Part shown: positions 33,846-43,181 of the stretch, one piece after another | Numbering within the stretch: position 1 is the stretch's first letter | Layout: each line of letters opens with the position of its first letter | Assembly (NCBI RefSeq): GCF_016862435.1 | Contig: NZ_BOMY01000002.1 | Span: forward strand, 310,001-374,000 | Direction: 5' to 3' | Origin: Paractinoplanes tereljensis | GTDB lineage: Bacteria > Actinomycetota > Actinomycetes > Mycobacteriales > Micromonosporaceae | Length of the DNA stretch: 64,000 nt | The notes under the pieces: model-generated | The model's input: only the letters and a program-made list of their open reading frames with translations | The model's database searches: none | Told to the model about the DNA's origin: nothing | Program-made: the position numbers and the translations under genes

Positions 33846-35585
33846 GTGACCGTGCAGGGAAAATCGCCGGTCCGCGCGATAGCCGTCGTTTCCCTGATCG
33901 CGGCGGTGACCGCGATTCTGTCGTGGATTCCGACCTGGTCGGCGGAGTTCGCGCTCGGCACGATCTACGTTTTCGTGGTCACCTCGTTCGCGGCCAGCGG
34001 CGTCTTCCTGCTGTGGGACCGCAGCACCGGGCGCACCGGCTGGGCGATGATCGTGGCCGCGTTCTGCTACGAGGCCTCCTGGTGGTGGACCTGGCCGCCG
34101 GAGTGGGAGATCGGCCCGGCCCCGCTGATCTCGTTCCTGTTCGGCTACTGGTGGTTCGCGGTCGGCGGGCTGGCCCTGCTGCGCTACCCGGAGCCGGTGC
34201 TCAGCCGGCGCTACGAACGGGCGTACTTCGTCTACTTCGCGATCTGGATCGTCGGGGTGAAGCTGTTCATCGCGGCCGTCTCGGAACCGGAGTGGGCGGG
34301 CTGGAACCCGCATGCCTGGTGGCTGACGATCGTGCCGAACAGAAGCCTGTTCGAGACCGCGAGCGCCGTCTTCAAGATCGGCATCATCGTGCTGGCCCTG
34401 GTGCTTGTCGTGTTGCTGCTGTTGAAGATCCGCCGCAGCCGAGGGCTGGAACGCGCCGACAGCCTGCCGGTCACCGCGGCCGGCATCGCCATCGGCTTCC
34501 TGGGCAGCTTCTACATCGCCGCGCAGCTGTTCCACCTGCCGCCCCCGGTCACCGACGCGCTGCGCACGATCACCGCCCTGACCGCGCTGATCGCCCCGAT
34601 CGCCTTCCTGATCAGCCTCACCCAGCGCCGGCTGGCCCGATCGAGCGTGGCCGACCTGGTGGTGCGGCTCGCCGACTGCACCTCACTCAAGGACGTGCAG
34701 ACCGCGCTACGGGAGGTGCTCGGCGATCCGACCATGGTGCTCGCCGTGCAGGCCAGCCCGTCGCACTACGTGACCTGCGAGGGCTACCCGCTGACCGGCG
34801 GTGAGCTGGCCCGGTGGCGGGTGCCGATGCCGTCCGGCAACGGCCGCACCGTGGCCGTACTCCTGGTCGACCACGCCCTGCGCCGGCGCTCCGACCTGGT
34901 GCGCAGCGCGGCCGTCGCGGGCGGCCTGGTGCTGGAAAACGGCCTGCTCCGCGATGACCTGGCCGCCCAGCTGGCCCAGGTGCAGGCGTCCCGGCGGCGG
35001 ATCGCCGAGGCCGGGCTGGCCGAGCGCCGCCGGATCGAACGTAACCTGCACGACGGCGCCCAGCAGCTGCTGCTGCGGGTGATGAGCAGCCTGAGCCTGG
35101 CCCGGCACCGGGCGCAGCGCGGCCGGGACCCGAGCGCGGCCATCGAGACGGCCGGCAACGACCTCGACGAGGCCCTCGCCGAGCTGCGCAACCTGGCCCG
35201 CGGCATCCACCCGGCGGTGCTCGGCGAGATGGGCCTGCAACCGGCGCTGGAGGGGGTCGCCGACCGGATGAGCATCCCGGTCACCCTGGACGTCACCGCC
35301 GACCGGCTGCCCGACCCGATCGAGGAGACCCTCTACTTCGTCATCTGCGAGGCGCTCACCAACGTCATCCGGCACGCCGAGGCCGGCCACGCCGAGGTGC
35401 GGGTGACGCTGCGCGACGACACGGTGGTAGCCCGGGTCACCGACGACGGCCGCGGCGGGGCCGGCTTCGACGGCGGCTCCGGCCTGGCCGGCCTGCGCGA
35501 CCGGGTGGAGACGCTGCGCGGCGACATGACCATCGCCACCGGCGGCAACGGCACGACGGTAACGGTGGTCATCCCGTGCGAGTAG
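33846..35585 (+). CDS. membrane sensor histidine kinase (NarL-type two-component system)
   Basis: A 579-residue kinase with about nine to ten transmembrane helices (residues 1-260), a linker/GAF-like part, a HisKA_3 dimerisation domain with the phospho-acceptor His in ERRRIERNLHDGAQQLLL, and a HATPase with N-box ALTNVIRHA and G-box DDGRGGAGFDGGSGLAGL. This domain set partners with NarL/LuxR response regulators, one of which follows with a 10-base overlap. The stimulus is presumably sensed in the membrane. The GTG at 33846 is a best guess: GTG at 33852 or an ATG at 33747 is also open, and no strong ribosome-binding site decides. Confidence 0.9.
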   Translation: MTVQGKSPVRAIAVVSLIAAVTAILSWIPTWSAEFALGTIYVFVVTSFAASGVFLLWDRSTGRTGWAMIVAAFCYEASWWWTWPPEWEIGPAPLISFLFGYWWFAVGGLALLRYPEPVLSRRYERAYFVYFAIWIVGVKLFIAAVSEPEWAGWNPHAWWLTIVPNRSLFETASAVFKIGIIVLALVLVVLLLLKIRRSRGLERADSLPVTAAGIAIGFLGSFYIAAQLFHLPPPVTDALRTITALTALIAPIAFLISLTQRRLARSSVADLVVRLADCTSLKDVQTALREVLGDPTMVLAVQASPSHYVTCEGYPLTGGELARWRVPMPSGNGRTVAVLLVDHALRRRSDLVRSAAVAGGLVLENGLLRDDLAAQLAQVQASRRRIAEAGLAERRRIERNLHDGAQQLLLRVMSSLSLARHRAQRGRDPSAAIETAGNDLDEALAELRNLARGIHPAVLGEMGLQPALEGVADRMSIPVTLDVTADRLPDPIEETLYFVICEALTNVIRHAEAGHAEVRVTLRDDTVVARVTDDGRGGAGFDGGSGLAGLRDRVETLRGDMTIATGGNGTTVTVVIPCE

Positions 35586-36217
35586 CGCTCACCGACGACA
35601 CCGTGCTGTTCCGGGAGGGGCTGGCCGCGCTGCTGCGCGAGCTCGGCATCGAGGTCACCCACCAGGCCGACAACGAACGGGAGCTCCTGGCCGGCATCGC
35701 CGACGATCCGCCGGACGTGGTCATCATGGACATTCGCCTCTCGGCGCACGGCGCCGAGGGCTTGCACGCCGCCGAGAGCATCCGGCGGCGACATCCGCGG
35801 GTGGGCATTCTGCTGCTTTCCGCGTACGCCGAGACCGCTTACGCCGTACGCCTGCTGGAAGGTGGCGCGACCGGGGTCGGATACCTGGTCAAGGATCGGG
35901 TCGGCCGGGTCGAGGTGCTCGAGGACGCACTGCACCGGGTGGCCGGCGGCCAGACCGCGATCGACCCCGAGATCGTGCAACGGCTGATGGACCGCCCCAG
36001 CCGGCAACGCCCCCTCGACCTGCTCTCCGGCCAGGAACGCAAGGTGCTGCAGCACATGGCCGAGGGCCGCTCCAACAACGGCGTCGCCGAGGCCCTGTTC
36101 CTGAGCCAGAAAACCGTCGAGAAGCACATCCTGAGCATCTTCAAGAAGCTCGGCCTGGAACAACAGGGCCACGACAACCGCCGGGTGCTCGCGGTCCTGC
36201 ACTGGCTGCAGGGCTGA
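35576..36217 (+). CDS. NarL/LuxR-type response regulator
   Basis: A 213-residue regulator: receiver domain with acidic pocket LTDDTVLFREG, phospho-acceptor Asp in VVIMDIRL and switch Lys in YLVKDRVG, then a LuxR helix-turn-helix (LSGQERKVLQHMAEGRSNNG, then FLSQKTVEKHILSIFKKLGL). It is activated by the upstream kinase and binds promoters as a dimer. The GTG at 35576 overlaps the kinase stop, so the pair is one operon. Its targets are unknown; the MFS exporter gene 54 bases downstream is a candidate. Confidence 0.95.
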   Translation: MRVALTDDTVLFREGLAALLRELGIEVTHQADNERELLAGIADDPPDVVIMDIRLSAHGAEGLHAAESIRRRHPRVGILLLSAYAETAYAVRLLEGGATGVGYLVKDRVGRVEVLEDALHRVAGGQTAIDPEIVQRLMDRPSRQRPLDLLSGQERKVLQHMAEGRSNNGVAEALFLSQKTVEKHILSIFKKLGLEQQGHDNRRVLAVLHWLQG

Positions 36218-36259
36218 CCGCCGGTCGGAAAATGCGTCGCGTCGATCGAGACGTGTGCA

Positions 36260-36265
36260 TAGAGT
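36260..36265 (+). promoter_or_regulatory. -10 box of a probable leaderless MFS transcript
   Basis: TAGAGT ends six bases before the GTG at 36272. That distance is typical of leaderless actinobacterial genes, in which transcription starts at the start codon. No good ribosome-binding site is present, which agrees. Confidence 0.45.
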
Positions 36266-36271
36266 CTCGCG

Positions 36272-37486
36272 GTGACTACCGTGGCCGAACGTGTCCTTCC
36301 CGCCCGGCTCGGAAACCCGTTCCGGTGGCTGCTCGCCTCGTCGTGGACGTCGAACTTCGGCGACGGCGTCGCGATCGCGGCCGGGCCGCTGCTGGTGGCG
36401 GCGCTCACCGACGACGCGTTCCTGATCTCGATGGCGGCGCTGCTGCGCTGGCTGCCGCCGCTGCTGTTCGGGCTGCACGCCGGGGTGCTGTCGGACCGCC
36501 ACGACCGGCGCCGGATCATCATCGTCGCCGACGGCAGCCGGGTCGTCGTGCTGGCCGCGCTGGTGGCCGCGCTGGCGTTCGACCAGCTGACCGCGGCCGG
36601 CGCCCTGGTCGCCCTCGGCCTGCTCGCGACGGCCGAGGTGTACGCCGACAACACCGGTTCCACCCTCGCGCCGATGCTCGTGCACCGGGACGACCTCCCG
36701 CTCGCGAACGCCCGCATGCAGTTCGGTTTCCTCACCCTGAACCAGCTGGCCGGGCCGCCGCTCGGGGCATTCCTGTTCGCGGTCGGCTATGCCTGGCCGT
36801 TCGTCGGGCAGGCCTTCCTGGTCTTCGCCGGGGTGCTGCTGGTGGCCCGGGTCCGGCTGCCGGCCGCCACGCCACGCGAGGCGTCCCCCGCGCTGCGGGA
36901 CATCCGCGAGGGACTCGCGTGGACGGTGCGCCATCCCGCCGTACGCACCCTGGTCCTGACGATTTTGATTTTCAATGTGACCTTCGGGGCGGCCTGGGCC
37001 GTCCTGGTGATCTACGCGACCGAGCAGCTGGGCATGGGACCGACCGGGTTCGGGCTGCTCAGCACGGTGTCGGCGGTGGGCGGGCTGCTCGGCACCGGCC
37101 TCTACGGCTGGATCACCGCGCGGGTGAGCCTCGGCAACGTGATGCGAATCGGCCTGATCATCGAGACCCTGACCCACCTGGCGCTGGCCTTGACGACGAC
37201 GCCGTGGGTGGCGATGCCGGTGTTCTTCGTCTTCGGTGCGCACGCCTTCATCTGGGGCACCACCTCGGTGACCGTGCGGCAGCGTGCCGTCCCGACCGAG
37301 CTGCAGGGCCGGGTCAGCAGCGTCAACACGATCGGCGTCTTCGGCGGCCTGGTCGTCGGCTCGGCCATCGGCGGCACGCTGGCCACGCATTGGGGGGTGT
37401 CCGCACCGTTCTGGTTCGCCTTCGCCGGCTCGGCGGTCTTCCTGGTTCTACTGTGGCCCCAGCTGACCCGCATCGCGCACGCATAG
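36272..37486 (+). CDS. MFS exporter (enterobactin-exporter/MFS_3-like)
   Basis: A 404-residue transporter with twelve hydrophobic helices. It opens with FRWLLASSWTSNFGDGVAIA and has the loop motif GVLSDRHDRRRIIIVAD between helices 2 and 3, plus ADNTGSTLAPMLV in the fourth helix region. These are features of the MFS_3 (transmembrane secretion effector, EntS-like) group that pumps out small molecules or drugs using the proton gradient. The GTG at 36272 has a -10-like TAGAGT six bases upstream and no ribosome-binding site, suggesting a leaderless message. The substrate is unknown. Confidence 0.9.
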   Translation: MTTVAERVLPARLGNPFRWLLASSWTSNFGDGVAIAAGPLLVAALTDDAFLISMAALLRWLPPLLFGLHAGVLSDRHDRRRIIIVADGSRVVVLAALVAALAFDQLTAAGALVALGLLATAEVYADNTGSTLAPMLVHRDDLPLANARMQFGFLTLNQLAGPPLGAFLFAVGYAWPFVGQAFLVFAGVLLVARVRLPAATPREASPALRDIREGLAWTVRHPAVRTLVLTILIFNVTFGAAWAVLVIYATEQLGMGPTGFGLLSTVSAVGGLLGTGLYGWITARVSLGNVMRIGLIIETLTHLALALTTTPWVAMPVFFVFGAHAFIWGTTSVTVRQRAVPTELQGRVSSVNTIGVFGGLVVGSAIGGTLATHWGVSAPFWFAFAGSAVFLVLLWPQLTRIAHA

Positions 37487-37502
37487 ATATCGTCTCCCGT
37501 CC

Positions 37503-38480
37503 ATGGAGGCTTTCTCGGCGACGCCCAGCGATGCGCAGATCAGGTCCGTGGCCCGGCGCCTGCTGCGCGGCCGGACCTGGTTCTGCCTGTTCTTCGGCCT
37601 GATCATCGTGGGTTACGCCGGGCTGCTGGCGGCGAGCGGGAACGTCGGCATCGCGCTGATCATCGGGGTGCTGGGCCCGCTCTTCGCGGTCGGCGTCCCG
37701 CCGCTCGCGGTCCTGCGGGCCACCCGCCGCATGCGGCCACAGCTGGCCCGGCCACGGACCTACCGGTTCAACGAGGACGGAATGCGCAGCACGGTGGAGA
37801 GTGCCGACAGCCTGGTCCGCTGGTCGGCCGTCGACACCCTCGACGAACTCCGGCCGGACGTCCTGCTGCTGCGCGCCCAGCGCGTACCGATGCCGGTCTT
37901 CACCGACCAGCTGTCTCCCGAGGCCCGGACCGAGCTGATCGCCTTCATCCGGGCCCACCTCTCCGCCGAATCCCCGGCGACGATCCCGCCGCCCGAGACC
38001 GCCGACGGCCCGCACTTCACCTTCTCGGCCGCGCCCAGCCCGGCACAGATCTCCGCCGGGGTCCGGCGCATCCTGCGCGTACGCCTGCTGCTCTTCGTGG
38101 CCTTCGGCCTGCTCGTCCTGGCCTACGGTCTGGTGGCGGCGGCGAAGGCCGGGCCGGCCGTCGCCGCTTTCTTCCTGGTGGTGGGGCCGCTCATCGCCGT
38201 CGTCGTCCCGGTTCTGGCCCTCTGGCGGGCCACCGCCGGCGTACGGCCGCAGTTCGCCCATCCGCGGACGTACCGCTTCGACGCCGACGGCGTGCGCATC
38301 ACCGAGCCGAACTCGGCCGGCCTGATCCGCTGGGCGGCGCTCGACAAACTGGAGGTGCCGAGCGCCGACCTGCTGGTGCTGCGGGTGAACAAACGCGTGC
38401 GCCTGCTCATCTTCACCGACCAGCTGACCCCGGATATCCGGGCGGACCTGGTCGCCTTCGTCCGAACCCACACCGCGTAG
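37503..38480 (+). CDS. membrane protein with two tandem YcxB-like domains
   Basis: A 325-residue protein made of two homologous halves. Each half starts FSATPSDAQIRSVARRLLRG or FSAAPSPAQISAGVRRILRV, has two transmembrane helices, then RPRTYRFNEDG/HPRTYRFDADG, a SLVRW/GLIRW strand, and FTDQLSPEARTELIAFIR or FTDQLTPDIRADLVAFVR. This is the YcxB-like fold, normally present once per protein, so the gene arose by internal duplication. Its function is unknown; members sit at the membrane with a cytoplasmic PH-like part. The ATG is at 37503, 16 bases after the MFS stop, so co-transcription is possible. Its stop is two bases from the stop of the convergent RCC1 gene. Confidence 0.75.
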   Translation: MEAFSATPSDAQIRSVARRLLRGRTWFCLFFGLIIVGYAGLLAASGNVGIALIIGVLGPLFAVGVPPLAVLRATRRMRPQLARPRTYRFNEDGMRSTVESADSLVRWSAVDTLDELRPDVLLLRAQRVPMPVFTDQLSPEARTELIAFIRAHLSAESPATIPPPETADGPHFTFSAAPSPAQISAGVRRILRVRLLLFVAFGLLVLAYGLVAAAKAGPAVAAFFLVVGPLIAVVVPVLALWRATAGVRPQFAHPRTYRFDADGVRITEPNSAGLIRWAALDKLEVPSADLLVLRVNKRVRLLIFTDQLTPDIRADLVAFVRTHTA

Positions 38481-38482
38481 CG

Positions 38483-39616
38483 CTACAGATTTACCCGCAC
38501 CGGTGCCGGCTGCTGGGTGGTGGTGCCGTCGCCCAGTTGGCCGTTGGCGTTGTTGCCCCAGCACCACACGCTACTGCCGGTCTGCACCGCGCAGGTGTGG
38601 TAGAAGGTCGCGACGCTGGTCGTCCAGGTGGTCGCGCTGCCGACCCGGGTGGGTGCGAAGCGGGCGGTGGTGGTGCCGTCGCCCACCTGGCCCGCCATGT
38701 TGTTGCCCCAGCACCACAGGCTGCCGTCGGTGGCCGTCGCGCACGCGGTGTCCTGGCCGGCGGTGACACCGGCCCAGCCGCGGCCGGCGCCGACCTGCAC
38801 CGGCGAGACCTGGTAGGTGCCGCTGACGCCGAGCTGGCCGTACCCGTTCTCGCCGAAGCACCACAACGTCGCGTCGCTGCGGTTCGCGCAGGTGAAGGTG
38901 TACCCCGCGGTCACGCCGGCCCAAGTGGTGGCCGTGCCGACCTGCGCCGGAAGGATCGAATAGCCGAGGAAGCCGAGACCGAGCTGCCCGGCCGAGCTGT
39001 CCCCCCAGCACCACAGCGTCCCGTCGGTGCGCACCGCGCAGGTGTGCGCATAACCCGTGGTGACGGTCGCCCAGTTACTCGCGGTGCCGACCCGGACCGG
39101 CACGGTCTCGTAGTAGTTCGAGTTCCCGGTGCCCAACTGCCCGAACCGATTGAAACCCCAACACCAAAGCGTTCCATCCGTACGGACAGCGCAGGTGTGA
39201 CTGTCCCCGGCGCTGACGTCGGCCCAGTTGGTGGCGTCACCGACCTTCACCGGGGCGGCCCGCCGAGTGGTGCTGCCGTCGCCCAGCTGGCCACGGCTGT
39301 TGCTGCCCCAGCACCACAGCGACCGGTCCGTCCGAATCGCACAGTTGTAGCTGGTCCCAGCCTCGATCTTGGCCCAGTCGGAAGCGTCACCCACCCGGGC
39401 CGGCGCGACCCGGCCGGTGGTGGTGCCGTCCCCGAGCTGCCCGCTGTAGTTACCACCCCAGCACCACAGGGACCCATTGGCCGGAATCGCACACGTATGC
39501 GCATAGCCGGCGGCAACGCTGGAGGCAGCGGCCGCGGAGGCCGTCCCGGCCCCGAAACCAATCCCGACGATGCCGGCAAGCATCGCCATCACAACAAGAA
39601 ACACTCTTCTTTTCAT
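38483..39616 (-). CDS. secreted RCC1-repeat beta-propeller protein
   Basis: A 377-residue protein with a Sec signal peptide ([20 protein letters not shown], cleavage near TASAAAA) and seven RCC1-type repeats that fill a complete seven-bladed propeller. Each repeat has [13 protein letters not shown] followed by GQLGDGTTT or a close variant, so every blade carries two cysteines that could form a disulfide. RCC1 domains are usually intracellular in eukaryotes; bacterial secreted versions are poorly characterised and may bind surface ligands. The ATG at 39616 has GGGAG about 10 bases upstream. No enzymatic motif is visible. Confidence 0.88.
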   Translation of the reverse strand: MKRRVFLVVMAMLAGIVGIGFGAGTASAAAASSVAAGYAHTCAIPANGSLWCWGGNYSGQLGDGTTTGRVAPARVGDASDWAKIEAGTSYNCAIRTDRSLWCWGSNSRGQLGDGSTTRRAAPVKVGDATNWADVSAGDSHTCAVRTDGTLWCWGFNRFGQLGTGNSNYYETVPVRVGTASNWATVTTGYAHTCAVRTDGTLWCWGDSSAGQLGLGFLGYSILPAQVGTATTWAGVTAGYTFTCANRSDATLWCFGENGYGQLGVSGTYQVSPVQVGAGRGWAGVTAGQDTACATATDGSLWCWGNNMAGQVGDGTTTARFAPTRVGSATTWTTSVATFYHTCAVQTGSSVWCWGNNANGQLGDGTTTQQPAPVRVNL

Positions 39617-39897
39617 GTGCTGTTTTCTCCCGGAGACACAGCGGCATCATCACACCGCACAGAGGTTGAGGAGCGGTGCCCAAGCCGCTCGAAAAAGCCC
39701 TGTTCAGCGAGCGATGAGGCGCTCAGCTGTTCAGCCGGTTCCGTAAGGGATCCTGACCCACGCATCACCGCGTGTCAATGTTCGACCGTCCGGGCCGGCC
39801 GCGGCGCCACGAACGGGCGATCGGTATTCGGGGGCGGCTACCCTGCGGATCCTTGTAACGTTCGCTGCGAGTAACCACCTGACGTGGAGGAATCGTC

Positions 39898-40359
39898 ATG
39901 GCCTACGCCGTTGACTTCGAGACCGTTTCTACCGTCGGCCTGGAGTCGTCGCCGGTGGTGGACGCGCTGGCCGGGCTGCGGGCCAACGAAGCCCGCTACT
40001 TCAAGAACAAGTACGGCCACGTCTTCACGGTCGAGCCCGCCGGCGAGGCCAAGGAGACCGTCGACTGGGTGAGTGGCATCCTCGAGGAGGAGCGTGGCCT
40101 GGTCATCTCCTCGCCGCCGCTCGAGGCGACCGCGTTCCAGGTGGAAAACATCCGGATGGCGTACGTCTTCTATCAGAGCGGCCTGTCGATCAACGTGATG
40201 TACACGATCGACGACGGCGGCAAGCGGGCCGTCGGGTTCAAGCTCTCGGACGGCATGGAGATCCCGGAAGAGCTCGGGGCGTTCAAGTTCGCCCGGCAGA
40301 AGTCGAAGCTGGCCGGCACCATCCGCGGCTCCTACTTCGTGATCAAGAAGGACCACTGA
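39898..40359 (+). CDS. conserved-looking small protein of unknown function
   Basis: A 153-residue soluble protein starting AYAVDFETVSTVGLESSPVV and ending FARQKSKLAGTIRGSYFVIK. It is rich in mixed charged and hydrophobic residues with no signal peptide, membrane helix or cysteine. GGAGG lies 8 bases before the ATG and codon use is normal, so it is a real gene. It is followed nine bases later by an MFS transporter gene, suggesting a joint operon. I do not recognise the family. Confidence 0.75.
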   Translation: MAYAVDFETVSTVGLESSPVVDALAGLRANEARYFKNKYGHVFTVEPAGEAKETVDWVSGILEEERGLVISSPPLEATAFQVENIRMAYVFYQSGLSINVMYTIDDGGKRAVGFKLSDGMEIPEELGAFKFARQKSKLAGTIRGSYFVIKKDH

Positions 40360-40368
40360 GGGGTCAGC

Positions 40369-41688
40369 GTGATCGAGGGTAACCGGACGGCGTTCTACCA
40401 GGTCCTGATCAACACCCTGCTCGTCTCGGTCATGAACTTCACGGTCTGGTTCGCGATCACCTTCTACGTCTATCTGCAGACGCGGTCGGTGTTCGCCACC
40501 GGTGTCATCTCCGGCATCTTCCTGGTGATGACCGCCCTCACCGGCATCTGGTTCGGCAGCCTCGTCGACCACTTCCCGAAGAAGACCGTGCTCCAGGTCT
40601 CGGCCTTGATTTCCACGATCCTGTACGCGGTGGCCCTCGCCGTCTACCTGGCCGCGCCCCGCACCGAGTTCACCGACCCGACCAGCCCGGTGCTCTGGAC
40701 CGTGGTGGTGCTGCTGATGCTCGGTGTGATCGGCAGCAACCCGCGGGCCATCGCGCTCTCCACGCTGGTCACGGTGCTGATCGAGCCCGGGTCGCGGGAC
40801 CGGGCGAACGGCCTGGTCGGCACCGCCTCGGGCACGTCGATTCTGGTCACCTCGGTGATCAGTGGCCTGCTGGTGGCGTTCGGCGGGATGACCTGGGTGC
40901 TGATGCTCGCGCTGGTCGTGCTCGGCGGCGCGCTGCTGCACCTGAGTCTGGTGTCGCTGCCCGAGCCGGCCCGGGACACCACGCAGAAGCGCGAGGTCGA
41001 CCTGCGGGGCACGATCAGGCTGGTCCGCTCGGTGCCCGGCCTGCCCGCGCTGATCGTGTTCTCGGCCTTCAACAATCTGCTCGGCGGCATTTTCATGGCA
41101 CTGCTGGACGCGTACGGCCTATCGCTGGTTTCGGTCCAGGTCTGGGGTTTGTTGTGGGGTTTCCTCAGCACGGGTTTCATCCTGGGCGGGCTGATGATCG
41201 CCCGCACCGGGCTGAGCGCCAACCCGGTCCGCGTGCTGCTGGCGATCAACCTGGTGCTGTGGGCGGTGACCGCGCTGTTCCCGCTGCGGTCGTCGGTGGT
41301 GCTGCTGTGCGCGGGCCTGTTCGTGTACATGACCCTCGCGCCGTACGCGGAAGCGGCCGAGCAGACGATTTTGCAGAAGGTCGTCCCGTATGAGCGGCAG
41401 GGCCGGGTCTTCGGTTTCGCGCAGAGTGTCGAGCAGGCCGCGTCGCCGCTGACCGCGTTTCTCATCTCGCCGCTCGCGCAGTTCTTCTTCATCCCGTTCA
41501 TGACCGACGGGGCCGGCGCCCGGGCGATCGGCGACTGGTTCGGCACCGGCGCCGAGCGCGGCCTGGCTCTGGTCTTCGTATTGACCGGGATAATTGGCCT
41601 GATCGCCACCACCGCCGCCCTGCGTAGCCGCCCTTACCGCCGGTTGAGCAGCCGTTACGCGGAGGCACCGGACCCGGTCGCGTCCTGA
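40369..41688 (+). CDS. MFS transporter (DHA3-like)
   Basis: A 439-residue transporter with twelve hydrophobic helices: NTLLVSVMNFTVWFAITFYV in helix 1, then GIWFGSLVDHFPKKTVLQVS (the loop 2/3 motif) and GSRDRANGLVGTASGTSILV in helix 5. The late loop EQTILQKVVPYERQGRVFGF is typical of the DHA3 drug/macrolide efflux group. The GTG at 40369 follows GAGGGG by five bases. It is likely co-transcribed with the upstream 153-residue protein. The direction is probably export; the substrate is unknown. Confidence 0.88.
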   Translation: MIEGNRTAFYQVLINTLLVSVMNFTVWFAITFYVYLQTRSVFATGVISGIFLVMTALTGIWFGSLVDHFPKKTVLQVSALISTILYAVALAVYLAAPRTEFTDPTSPVLWTVVVLLMLGVIGSNPRAIALSTLVTVLIEPGSRDRANGLVGTASGTSILVTSVISGLLVAFGGMTWVLMLALVVLGGALLHLSLVSLPEPARDTTQKREVDLRGTIRLVRSVPGLPALIVFSAFNNLLGGIFMALLDAYGLSLVSVQVWGLLWGFLSTGFILGGLMIARTGLSANPVRVLLAINLVLWAVTALFPLRSSVVLLCAGLFVYMTLAPYAEAAEQTILQKVVPYERQGRVFGFAQSVEQAASPLTAFLISPLAQFFFIPFMTDGAGARAIGDWFGTGAERGLALVFVLTGIIGLIATTAALRSRPYRRLSSRYAEAPDPVAS

Positions 41689-41950
41689 ACCACCCTTCCA
41701 GCGTTCGACATCGGCACGATCATCGCCGTCGACGACGCGTACAAGCTGACCGTCGCCGGCCCCCCACCGACGCTGTAGCGGGCGTCCGGGTTCGCGCCCG
41801 GCGCCGGCAGCCGGCGGTCACCGAGAGGACGTCGCCGGCGGTCTGGAGATAGTCGTGCATCCGGACTTCCCTTCGGAGTGATCGGCGGCACGACGTTCCC
41901 AGCCGACGGGCGGGTCCGGCCAGTGGTCCGGACCCGCCCGGACCGGGTGA
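41689..41950. other. intergenic region with weak small open frames
   Basis: No solid gene is present. A minus-strand frame starts at an ATG at 41860 behind a good AAGGGA (MHDYLQTAGDVLSVTAG...) but turns arginine-rich after about 17 residues and stops at 41720. The bases beyond read more protein-like in another frame, so this might be a frameshifted small gene. The evidence is too thin to annotate it as coding. Confidence 0.35.
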
Positions 41951-42496
41951 ATCCCGCGGCCTGGGCATTCCGGCCGGGGCCCGGCCGCGCCTACCGTCAC
42001 CGCCGGATACCGGACCGCCGACTACCTGCACCAGCACGCCCGCCGCCGGCGGCGCGCCGAGCCGCTGCCGGACGCGGTGTGGCAGGCGCTGGTCGACCAC
42101 CATCCGGGCGACACGCTCGACCTGGCCGACAGCGCCACCCGCCGGGGCCGCCCGGAGATCGCCCGGCTGCTGCAGGCTCGGCTCTCCCCGGTGGAGCGGC
42201 TGCAGCACTATCTCGACCGGGAGTGCCACCGCACCATGGTCAACGCCGTGATCCGCGACGGCCTGGGCGACGCCGACGACGAGGTCAACGCGCTTCTAGC
42301 GGACCGCGGGCAGTGGGCCGAGCTGCGCGAACGCTCCGACGCGGGCCGTCCCGGCGCGGCCCGCCACCTGATCGACGGCCTGGCTCGAGACGGCGACCTG
42401 GAGGCGCTGCGCGCCGAGATGCACGCCGGCACCCCACTGGCCGCCTCAATTGTTTCGCTCAACCAGGGCCGGCCAGGAACAGCAGCCCGGCGATGA
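41951..42496 (+). pseudogene. fragment of a large actinobacterial TPR-like/STAND-associated protein
   Basis: An open frame lies between a TGA at 41948 and a stop at 42496, with no convincing start. The segment TADYLHQHARRRRRAEPLPD, then AVWQALVDHHPG and LADSATRRGRPEIARLLQ, resembles a stretch found near the repeat region of long actinobacterial ATPase/TPR proteins. It is followed by two repeat-like units (LADRGQWAELRERSDAGRPG and LARDGDLEALRAEMHAGTP). The N-terminal enzyme part is missing, and the 3' end runs into the convergent TauE gene by 38 bases. Usual family members are several times longer. A GTG at 42077 could start a 139-residue product, but a decayed remnant is more likely. The family recognition is from memory and moderately sure. 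Confidence 0.5.
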
Positions 42497-43133
42497 CGAG
42501 GCCGGCTTCGACCAGGACGACGAACGTCTGATCGCTGACCCGGTTGATGATCTTCCTGCCTACCCAGGCTCCGGCCAGCGTGGCCGGGGTGAGCGCGGCA
42601 CCGTAGAGCAGCACTCGCGTGGTGAGCAGGTCACCAGCCCCGTAGACGGCGATCTTGGTCAGGTGCATGGTGATCGCGGCGGCGGCCTCGGTGCCGATGT
42701 AGGCGGCGCGGGCGAGCCCGTACGCGAGGAAGAACGGCGCGGTCAGTGGGCCGACCGAGCCGAACAGCGCGGATCCGAAGCCCGAGGCCGCGCCGACCCC
42801 GAGGAACGTGCGCGCGCTCGGCGCGCTGTGGCGTCGCCGCAGGTGACGCCACCCGACGACACCGATCAGGAAGACGCCGAGGACGCGTTTGAGCGGGCTC
42901 AGCGGGGCGTGCGCCAGAAGCAGTCCACCGGCGACGGCCAGCGGTACGGCTCCGGCCGCGAACCACCCGACGAGGTGCCATCGGATGGCGTCGCGATTGA
43001 GCCACACGCGAGAGCCGTTGCTCGACAGTTGGGTGAGCGTCAGCATCGGCACGGCGAAGCGCAGCCCGAACAGGGCGGTGAACACCGGCAGTAGCAGCAC
43101 GCCACCACCGAACCCGGCAACGGCCGACAGCAT
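42459..43133 (-). CDS. TauE/SafE-family membrane permease
   Basis: A 224-residue protein (from ATG 43133) with about seven hydrophobic helices and TauE/SafE features: AVAGFGGGVLLLPVFTALFG near the N terminus and SALFGSVGPLTAPFFLAYG in the second half. Members export sulfite, sulfoacetate or similar anions. The ATG at 43133 cuts into the first helix. The frame is open 15 codons further to an ATA at 43178, which lies 7 bases after GAGGAG and right behind the stop of the GH43 gene, so true initiation may be non-standard and coupled. No sulfur-metabolism gene is nearby, so the substrate is unknown. Confidence 0.82.
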   Translation of the reverse strand: MLSAVAGFGGGVLLLPVFTALFGLRFAVPMLTLTQLSSNGSRVWLNRDAIRWHLVGWFAAGAVPLAVAGGLLLAHAPLSPLKRVLGVFLIGVVGWRHLRRRHSAPSARTFLGVGAASGFGSALFGSVGPLTAPFFLAYGLARAAYIGTEAAAAITMHLTKIAVYGAGDLLTTRVLLYGAALTPATLAGAWVGRKIINRVSDQTFVVLVEAGLVIAGLLFLAGPG

Positions 43134-43181
43134 CGCCAGCAGAAACGCCGCCGCCGAGGCGATCAGCAGGGTGAATATCGG

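Noticed and set aside
41720..41860. 46-codon minus-strand frame with a good ribosome-binding site
   Set aside because: It becomes arginine-rich after 17 codons, and a frameshift would be needed to keep it protein-like.
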